Source of the DNA: Bacteroidetes bacterium UBA1947 | Lineage (GTDB): Bacteria; Bacteroidota; Bacteroidia; Chitinophagales; Chitinophagaceae | NCBI GenBank assembly: GCA_002336915.1 | Contig: DDET01000036.1 | Span: forward strand, 1-35,986 | Reading direction: 5' to 3' | Length of the DNA: 35,986 nucleotides | In this document: piece after piece, positions 30,241 to 35,986 of the stretch | How positions within the stretch are numbered: position 1 is the stretch's first letter | Layout of the letters: every line of letters starts with the position of its first letter | Notes under the pieces: generated by a model | Databases searched by the model: none | What the model was told of the DNA's origin: nothing | What the model saw: only the letters and a program-made list of their open reading frames with translations | Program-made: the position numbers and the translations under genes

Positions 30241-33200
30241 TTAGTTCGCATCAACTTCTACTTGTGGCACACCATTGATTTTTGAGAGGTGTAGCCCTTC
30301 TCCTTTATTATCTTCCAAGTGGGGGCGTAAACCCTTTACTTTTTCCTGCAGACCTTGGAATATCACGAACAGCACCGGTATGATGAATAATCCAAGCACT
30401 ACTCCCGACAACATTCCTCCGGCAGCCCCCATGCTGATGGAATGGTTGCCCTGGGCAGAAGGGCCGCTAGCGATACTCATCGGGAAAAGTCCGATAATAA
30501 AAGCCAGCGATGTCATGATGATCGGCCGTATCCTTAGCCGTGCGGCTTCGACAGCGGCCTTTACAAGACTAAGCCCTGCCCTGCGGCGTTGTGCACCATA
30601 CTCTACAATAAGAATTGCATTTTTTGCCAGCAGGCCAATAAGCATTATCAATGCGACCTGGACGTATATATTGTTTTCGATACCAGTAATGCCCAGCACT
30701 ACAAATACCCCAAAAACGCCTGTAGGTATAGACAGTATTACCGCCAGAGGCAGTATGTAGCTCTCATATTGCGCAGCCAACAGGAAATATACGAATAGCA
30801 GGCAGAGCATGAATATTACCGTTGACTGGCCCCCGGAAGATAGCTCTTCGCGTGTCTGTCCTGAGAACTCGTATGTGTAACCAGTTGATAATTGCTCTTT
30901 GGCCACTTCCTGGATCGCTTTTATTGCATCACCCGAGCTATAGCCCGGTTTGGGAATAGCATTGATTTCTATTGAGTTAAAGAGGTTATATCTCGACACT
31001 GTTTCTGAGCCATGTACACGAACCAGCTTCACCAAAGTATTCACTGGCACCATATCTCCTGTTTTGTTCTTCACAAATACACGATCTATAGATGAGGGGT
31101 CTGTGCGGTCCGCGATATCAGCCTGAACTACCACCCGGTAATACTTGCCAAACCGATTAAAGTCTGAAGCCTGTGCGCTGCCGAAATAAGCCTGCACAGT
31201 TTGTAGAATGTCCTTAACACTTACTCCAAGCTGATTTGCCTTTTCTTCGTTTACTTCCAGTTGCAGTTGAGGGTAGTCTGCCTTAAAAGAAGTGAACGCA
31301 TAAGCTATTGCCTTTTTCTGCATAAGTGCCCCGATAAAATTATTGGCAACACCACTGAACTTATCCAGGTTACCACCTGTTTTATCCTGCAGCACAACAT
31401 CCATCGCTTCCACATTACTAAAACCGGGAACTGTGGGAAAACTGAACACAAAGAAGTTACCGCCGGTTACTCCCCCAAGCTTTCCTCTTATTATGTTCTG
31501 GATTGCGTTTATATCCTTTACGGGACCTCTCTCATTGTCAGGCTTCAGCAAAACAAATGCTATAGCCGCAGACGGGCTGCTGGAAGACGTCAATAAATTA
31601 AACCCGGAAATAGCTGTGACGAACCTTGCTGACGGCATAGCTCTCAATGAATCCTCAGCCTGCTTCAACACCTTGGTAGTTACATCCAATGATGTGCCGG
31701 ATGGGGTAGATATTGCTATGGCCACAAACCCCTGGTCTTCGGTAGGTATAAAGCCCGACTTTGTATTCTTAACCAGGAAGGCCGTTGCCACTACTATCAG
31801 CACCAGGCCGGATATGCCTACCCATTTGTTCCGGATAAGAAACCGGAGTGAATAAACATACCTGTTTGTTATCTTGTTAAAACCGCTATTGAACCCCGCA
31901 AAGAATTTGTCCTTAAACGTCTTTGGCGCATCGCCTGCTGAATGTGTGTTTTTTAAAAATAAAGCAGCCAGCGCAGGACTTAGTGTAAGCGCATTTACAG
32001 CAGATATAACAACTGCTATGGCCATGGTAAAGGCAAACTGTCTATAAAATATACCGGTTGAGCCGCTCATAAACCCCACAGGCAAAAACACAGCCGTCAT
32101 TATCAATGTTATGGATATAATGGCGCCTGTTATCTCATGCATTGCCTCTACAGTTGCGGCCTTGGGCGGCAAATGCTTATGTTCCATTTTGGCATGCACT
32201 GCCTCTACTACTACAATGGCGTCATCCACCACTATGCCTATGGCAAGCACCAGGGCAAACAGCGTAAGCAGGTTGATAGAAAAACCAAACAAGCTCATGA
32301 AGAACAACGTGCCTATAATGGACACGGGCACAGCAATAAGAGGTATTAAAGTGGACCTGAAATCCTGCAGGAAAAGAAACACCACCAGGAATACAAGGAG
32401 GAACGCCTCTATAAGCGTATGCTCTACTTGGCTTATCGATTCATCCAGTGCAGTCTTGGTCCGGTAGAAATTATTGTATTTAATACCTGGGGGGAAGTCT
32501 TTCGAAGCTTTCTCCATGAGTTTATCTACCGCTATCTGAATCTCATTTGCATTAGAACCTGCCAGTTGTATGACCCCGATAGCAATGCCATCCTGCCCGT
32601 TTAAGTGGGTAACGCTCGTATAAGAATAGGCACCCAATTCTACACGAGCCACATCTTTGAGGTGAAGTACGGAGCCATCTGCATTTGCACGTACTGCAAT
32701 ATTTTCATATTCTTCGGGTTTATTTAGCTTGCCCTTGTATTTAAGGACGTATTCAAATACTTCCCTGCTTCTTTCTCCGAATTTACCTGGTGCTGCTTCC
32801 AGGTTTTTATCCTGTATCGCTGCCATCACCTCAGCCGGTGTTATCTTGTAAGCAGCCATCTGTCCGGGGTTCAGCCAGATACGCATAGAGTAGTCTTTCA
32901 CCCCACCGAATATGCTTGCGGACCCAACACCTGGTATTCGCTTTATCTCTGGGATAATATTGATCTGTGCATAATTGGCTACAAAAGTCTGATCATATTT
33001 TTCCGGGTCTTCTGTGTACATACCAATGGCGCCAATCAGGCTATTTTGCTGCTTGGTAGTAGTAATACCCTGCTGCACTACTTCTGTCGGCAGCTGGCTT
33101 GTAGCCTGTGCCACTCGGTTCTGCACATTCACCGCCGCCTGGTCGGGATTGGTGCCTTGTTTGAAATATACCGTGATGGCCAATGAGCCGTCATTGCTGG

Positions 33201-33444
33201 CTGTAGAACTCATATAGCTCATATTTTCCACGCCATTTATTGACTCCTCAAGCGATGGCGCAACCGAGCGCAGCACGGTTTCCGCATTGGCGCCGGGATA
33301 CACGGCCCTTACTAATACTGCTGGTGGTGCAATATCAGGGAATTGCTGCAGTGGCAGCCTGGTAAAGCCTAATACACCGAGTATGACCAATAGTACAGCA
33401 ATCACTGTAGCCAGTACTGGCCTGTCTATAAATTTTCGAAACAT
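30241..33444 (-). CDS. RND multidrug efflux pump subunit (HAE1 type)
   Basis: 1067 residues, the full length for AcrB/MexB relatives. MFRKFIDRPVLATVIAVLLV opens the first membrane helix. The proton-relay pair lies in VLAIGIVVDDAIVVVEAV, with two Asp in TM4. FPDIAPPAVLVRAVYPGANA and the repeat-half motif RIRPIIMTSLAFIIGLFP mark the two symmetrical halves with large periplasmic loops after TM1 and TM7. It exports hydrophobic and amphiphilic compounds, by proton antiport, through the MFP and TolC-like partners. It is complete, 23 bases after the MFP gene. Confidence 0.96.
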   Translation of the reverse strand: MFRKFIDRPVLATVIAVLLVILGVLGFTRLPLQQFPDIAPPAVLVRAVYPGANAETVLRSVAPSLEESINGVENMSYMSSTASNDGSLAITVYFKQGTNPDQAAVNVQNRVAQATSQLPTEVVQQGITTTKQQNSLIGAIGMYTEDPEKYDQTFVANYAQINIIPEIKRIPGVGSASIFGGVKDYSMRIWLNPGQMAAYKITPAEVMAAIQDKNLEAAPGKFGERSREVFEYVLKYKGKLNKPEEYENIAVRANADGSVLHLKDVARVELGAYSYTSVTHLNGQDGIAIGVIQLAGSNANEIQIAVDKLMEKASKDFPPGIKYNNFYRTKTALDESISQVEHTLIEAFLLVFLVVFLFLQDFRSTLIPLIAVPVSIIGTLFFMSLFGFSINLLTLFALVLAIGIVVDDAIVVVEAVHAKMEHKHLPPKAATVEAMHEITGAIISITLIMTAVFLPVGFMSGSTGIFYRQFAFTMAIAVVISAVNALTLSPALAALFLKNTHSAGDAPKTFKDKFFAGFNSGFNKITNRYVYSLRFLIRNKWVGISGLVLIVVATAFLVKNTKSGFIPTEDQGFVAIAISTPSGTSLDVTTKVLKQAEDSLRAMPSARFVTAISGFNLLTSSSSPSAAIAFVLLKPDNERGPVKDINAIQNIIRGKLGGVTGGNFFVFSFPTVPGFSNVEAMDVVLQDKTGGNLDKFSGVANNFIGALMQKKAIAYAFTSFKADYPQLQLEVNEEKANQLGVSVKDILQTVQAYFGSAQASDFNRFGKYYRVVVQADIADRTDPSSIDRVFVKNKTGDMVPVNTLVKLVRVHGSETVSRYNLFNSIEINAIPKPGYSSGDAIKAIQEVAKEQLSTGYTYEFSGQTREELSSGGQSTVIFMLCLLFVYFLLAAQYESYILPLAVILSIPTGVFGVFVVLGITGIENNIYVQVALIMLIGLLAKNAILIVEYGAQRRRAGLSLVKAAVEAARLRIRPIIMTSLAFIIGLFPMSIASGPSAQGNHSISMGAAGGMLSGVVLGLFIIPVLFVIFQGLQEKVKGLRPHLEDNKGEGLHLSKINGVPQVEVDAN

Positions 33445-33467
33445 GATCTTTGAAATTTAATGGTGGG

Positions 33468-34655
33468 TTATTTCTTCGCCTCAGCTAAATGAGCTGAAGC
33501 ATTTTCCGGATGTATCACAGTACCTTCCTGTAGTCGGTCTATACCGCTCAGCACCACGAGGTCGCCAGGTTTAACGCCATCTTTTACCAGGTAGTTAGTA
33601 CCGCTTTTACCTATTATGCTGATCGGGACTTTTTTCACTTTATTGCTGTCGGCAACTATGAAGACAAATATCTTATCCTGCGCCTCAGTGGTTGAGGCCT
33701 GGGGAACGATCAACGCGTCATTATGCTGCACACCCAGGCGCACCCTGCCCGTATTGCCAGACCTGAGCAAGCCATCAGGATTTGGGAAGCTCGCCCGGAG
33801 CGTTATAGCGCCGGTAGTTTTGTTGAACTGGCCGTCGATCATATCGACCCTACCTTTTTCTGTGTATTCGCTGTCATCTGCCAGCAATAGGGTAACTGCA
33901 GGCATTTTGCTCAGTTTATCTTTCAATGTTTCGCCGGGGTATTGCTTTTTAAATGCCACAAAATCCTTTTCCCCCAGTGCAAAGTAAGCATGCATCTCAT
34001 GCACATCCGATAACTGAGTCAGCGCTTCCACATCCTGCGGTCCTACAAGGCTGCCTTTCTTTTTTTGCAGTCTCCCTATGTAGCCGCTTCCCGGCGCTTT
34101 GATCAGGGTATGACCCAGGTTTATTTCTGCGGTGGCCACGTTGGCTTTCGCTTGCTCGATGTTCGCTTTTGCCGCCTGGTTGGCAGCCTTTACCGTTTTC
34201 AGCTGGTATTCAGAAACCACCTTATTGGCTACAAGCGGCGTAACCTTATCTATCTCCAGCTCCGATGTTAAAAGGGCCGCTTCCGCGGCATGCAGGCTGG
34301 CCAGAGCATTGTTGTATTGGGCGCGGTAAAGCAGGTCATTGATCTTGAATAGTGGTGTACCTTCAGTTACAAATGATCCTTCATCGACAAAAACCTTATC
34401 CAGCGCGCCGCTTACCTGCGGACGGATCTCCACATTTACACTGCCTTCTATAGCAACAGGGTATTCCTGGTAGGTAAGTTCTGAGGCAGATGCGACCTTC
34501 ATTACAGGTAAAGAAGGGGGTGGTGGAACAGCAGTTGTGGCTGAAGCACCGGAACAACCTGCATATAATAAACTGGCAAACCCCGTCGCAAGCAAAAAAG
34601 CCGAACTATTTTTTCTTACAATATTGACTTTTAAAATAGATAGTAGATACTTCAT
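33468..34655 (-). CDS. RND efflux periplasmic adaptor (membrane fusion protein)
   Basis: 395 residues. Lipoprotein signal ends ASLLYAGC. The lipoyl half-motif VNVEIRPQVSGALDKVFVDE and GTPLFKINDLLYRAQYNNAL is followed by a coiled-coil hairpin (about 105-180), the second lipoyl half INLGHTLIKAPGSGYIGRLQ, a beta-barrel and the membrane-proximal domain ending LVVLSGIDRLQEGTVI. It bridges the pump and the TolC-like channel. A TetR-type palindrome lies 55 bases upstream at 34710-34724. Confidence 0.95.
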   Translation of the reverse strand: MKYLLSILKVNIVRKNSSAFLLATGFASLLYAGCSGASATTAVPPPPSLPVMKVASASELTYQEYPVAIEGSVNVEIRPQVSGALDKVFVDEGSFVTEGTPLFKINDLLYRAQYNNALASLHAAEAALLTSELEIDKVTPLVANKVVSEYQLKTVKAANQAAKANIEQAKANVATAEINLGHTLIKAPGSGYIGRLQKKKGSLVGPQDVEALTQLSDVHEMHAYFALGEKDFVAFKKQYPGETLKDKLSKMPAVTLLLADDSEYTEKGRVDMIDGQFNKTTGAITLRASFPNPDGLLRSGNTGRVRLGVQHNDALIVPQASTTEAQDKIFVFIVADSNKVKKVPISIIGKSGTNYLVKDGVKPGDLVVLSGIDRLQEGTVIHPENASAHLAEAKK

Positions 34656-34709
34656 GGATTGTGTTTGAACTGTATAATAAGAAAAGATTAATTTTACGCT
34701 ATTAAATTT

Positions 34710-34724
34710 TTTAACACTGTTAAA
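34710..34724. promoter_or_regulatory. TetR operator in front of the efflux genes
   Basis: TTTAACA-C-TGTTAAA is a perfect 7-bp inverted repeat with a single centre base. The same sequence except for the centre base occurs in front of the tetR gene. Confidence 0.85.
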
Positions 34725-34740
34725 TTGAAATAAAAAAAAA

Positions 34741-35340
34741 TTATTCTTTTATCGAGCGAATGATCCCTCCGATGGCTATTTTAAGCACTTCCTGGTTGAC
34801 CTCGTCAGATCTGCCCCGACGTACTATATTGATAGAAATAAGACCATGTATTACAGACCAGAATGTGTAATATTTGGTACACAGATCATCCTCTGTGGGA
34901 ATATCAGGTGCCATCAGCGCAACTATTACATCACAGATCATATTTGCAGGCGCTTCAGACTCTGGCAATATCCTGGCCAGCTCACAACAATTCACCTCCA
35001 CACCGAACATTACCTGGTACAATTCCTTTTCAGAAAAGGCAAAATCCCAATAGGCGAACCACATAGCTTCGAGTTGTTTCGCAGGTAGCCTGTGTTGTTC
35101 TTTTGCTTTTTTTATTTGCCCGGTCAGGATGGAAAACCCCTTCTTGGTAAGTTCTAACAATATGGCTTCTTTGTTGGCAAAATATTCATAAATAATTGGG
35201 GCAGTGTATTCAATAATATCAGCAATTTTACGCATACTGAGCGCCTGCCAGCCTTCCCGCTTCACGATTTTAAGCGCAGCGTCCAGAATATTGGCGCGCG
35301 TATCTTCTTTTAATCGTAATATCCGGTCTTTGCTCCCCAT
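34741..35340 (-). CDS. TetR/AcrR-family repressor of the efflux operon
   Basis: 199 residues from the ATG at 35340; upstream codons to 35376 would run through the operator. The N-terminal helix-turn-helix contains ANILDAALKIVKREGWQALS, MRKIADIIEYTAPIIYEYF and ANKEAILLEL. The C-terminal ligand domain is helical and contains FAFSEKELYQVMFGVEVNCC. It lies in front of, and in the same direction as, the adaptor, pump and channel genes. The twin palindromes at 35359 and 34710 indicate autoregulation and repression of the pump, relieved by a pump substrate. Confidence 0.93.
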   Translation of the reverse strand: MGSKDRILRLKEDTRANILDAALKIVKREGWQALSMRKIADIIEYTAPIIYEYFANKEAILLELTKKGFSILTGQIKKAKEQHRLPAKQLEAMWFAYWDFAFSEKELYQVMFGVEVNCCELARILPESEAPANMICDVIVALMAPDIPTEDDLCTKYYTFWSVIHGLISINIVRRGRSDEVNQEVLKIAIGGIIRSIKE

Positions 35341-35358
35341 TTTAATGCCAGTAAGTAA

Positions 35359-35373
35359 TTTAACAGTGTTAAA
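35359..35373. promoter_or_regulatory. TetR operator in front of tetR
   Basis: TTTAACA-G-TGTTAAA, a perfect 7-bp inverted repeat ending 18 bases before the tetR ATG. Confidence 0.85.
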
Positions 35374-35460
35374 CAAAAGTAGAGCTTTATCGTTGTGTGT
35401 CTCAAATTGAAATTTGTATCGGGCAATAGAGATAATTTATTGTCTTCAAAACCCCTTTGC

Positions 35461-35522
35461 AGTGAGTCAATTTTTCGTCTTGTGCCTGACTCACTGAATG
35501 ACTCACTGAATGACTCACTGGA
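35461..35522. repeat. Three 12-bp tandem repeats with an inverted copy
   Basis: TGACTCACTGAA is repeated at 35487 and 35499, with a third unit at 35511 ending GGA. AGTGAGTCA at 35461-35469 is an inverted copy of the unit's first nine bases. The unit resembles the ACTCAC-GAATTACTCAC element of repeats B and C. Confidence 0.85.
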
Positions 35523-35564
35523 AATATGAGAATAGATGAATGATTTGGTAGTCTCTAAAATGAC

Positions 35565-35711
35565 AAAAGCCTTTAAATCATACGATTTGAAGGCTTTTGT
35601 TTCTTATTGAATGCTCAAAGGCGGAGAGAGAGGCAACAGAACCTGCTCTATAATCCGTTTGTTTTCAATATCTTATAAAGGCTTTGATTCTCTACTCACC
35701 GAATTACTCAC
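35565..35711. repeat. Scar repeat copy C: hairpin, GA tract, ACTCAC repeat
   Basis: The order is hairpin AAAAGCCTTTAAATC/GATTTGAAGGCTTTT (35565-35598), GAGAGAGAG (35624-35632), AGAACCTGCTCT (35637-35648, compare CGAACCTACTCT in copy B), and TCTACTCACCGAATTACTCAC (35691-35711). It has the same order as copy B on the far side of the efflux operon. The stretch from 35712 to 35919 is AT-rich with no supportable gene. Confidence 0.7.
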
Positions 35712-35919
35712 CTTTTCTTGTCTGGTTTTACCTATACAATGCTGATGCAAATCTACTAAAGAATCTCCATTATATCTCATTATCTTTTTGTTTACGCCAA
35801 TTACTTTTCCAATGTTTTTTAGTAATTGAGAGAAGGAATTTAAACATATATAAATACAATATTTCAATTACCAAAAATAAGAGTATTAGTAATCGGTTTA
35901 GTTTTTTTGATAATTTTAT

Positions 35920-35927
35920 TAACTTTG
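35920..35927 (+). promoter_or_regulatory. -7 box of the right-edge gene
   Basis: TAACTTTG is an exact TAnnTTTG match, 4 bases before an ATG, as at the hemerythrin gene. Confidence 0.45.
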
Positions 35928-35931
35928 CTTT

Positions 35932-35986
35932 ATGAGGTTAAACTCAGACATAAATTCTGTTGCAGCCAATGTCCACGAATGGGTAA
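35932..35986 (+). CDS. Start of an unidentified gene, cut by the right edge
   Basis: An ATG at 35932 opens 18 codons to the window end (MRLNSDINSVAANVHEWV). The frame is supported only by the -7 box just upstream. The product cannot be named from so short a piece. Confidence 0.4.
   Translation, partial: MRLNSDINSVAANVHEWV

Noticed and set aside
30275..32467. Several open frames of 60-170 codons on the plus strand inside the RND pump gene
   Set aside because: They are antisense shadows of a complete, motif-rich coding region.
35387..35531. Frame ending in DSLNDSLNDSLEI across the tandem repeat
   Set aside because: Considered as the tail of a lost integrase, but no catalytic motif of tyrosine recombinases is present and the repetitive tail is explained by the 12-bp repeat.
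35684..35935. Open frame of 83 codons at the right edge
   Set aside because: Low-complexity, AT-rich translation without family features; it overlaps the repeat and the promoter of the last gene.

Overview
The window comes from a member of the Bacteroidota, most likely a Chitinophagales-type organism. The evidence is a type IX secretion sorting domain, several lipoproteins, a clade II (Sec-type, lipoprotein) nitrous oxide reductase, TAnnTTTG-type promoters and few Shine-Dalgarno sequences. All calls were made by reading the sequence and its translations; no database search was run.

Region 1 (1-13300, mostly housekeeping). It holds a left-truncated glycosyltransferase, a solitary sensor kinase, tRNA-Leu(GAG), an ECF sigma/anti-sigma pair with a DUF1573 protein, an MbnP-like lipoprotein, a phosphoglucose/phosphomannose isomerase, a YraN protein, a T9SS-exported esterase, an acyl-CoA-binding protein, an orphan Panacea-domain protein and MsrA. 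It ends with a two-gene unit: a fasciclin lipoprotein and a large nitronate-monooxygenase-like protein.

Region 2 (12.7-27.3 kb) is a nitrogen-oxide island. It contains the fasciclin/NMO-like unit, a NorC-like cytochrome with a divergent NorB-like heme-copper protein, a hemerythrin, an Rrf2 (NsrR/IscR-like) regulator with three cysteines, a second and even more divergent heme-copper-like membrane protein, and a DUF2249-ScdA_N-hemerythrin repair protein. On the other strand lies nosZ with a lipoprotein cytochrome c, a membrane protein and nosLDFY, preceded by a CxxCxC outer-membrane barrel gene. Six copies of one 20-bp palindrome (GGACA-AAAA-TGTCY type) and four copies of a second one (ATGA-N6-TCAT, Crp/Fnr-like) sit at the promoters of this island. 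They tie physically separate operons into one apparent regulon, and the Rrf2 gene in the middle is the natural candidate for the first palindrome.

Region 3 (27.3-35.99 kb). A gene-poor stretch holds broken ends of a DUF892 gene and a BON-domain gene fused at a scar, then GA microsatellites and diverged direct repeats. A tripartite RND efflux operon with its TetR regulator follows, with the same 15-bp palindrome in front of both tetR and the pump genes. Related repeats occur beyond the operon at the right edge, so the efflux block may be a laterally acquired island.

The best candidates for something under-described are the two non-canonical heme-copper-like proteins at 15117-16445 and 17495-18769, together with the composite operator architecture that links them to N2O reduction.
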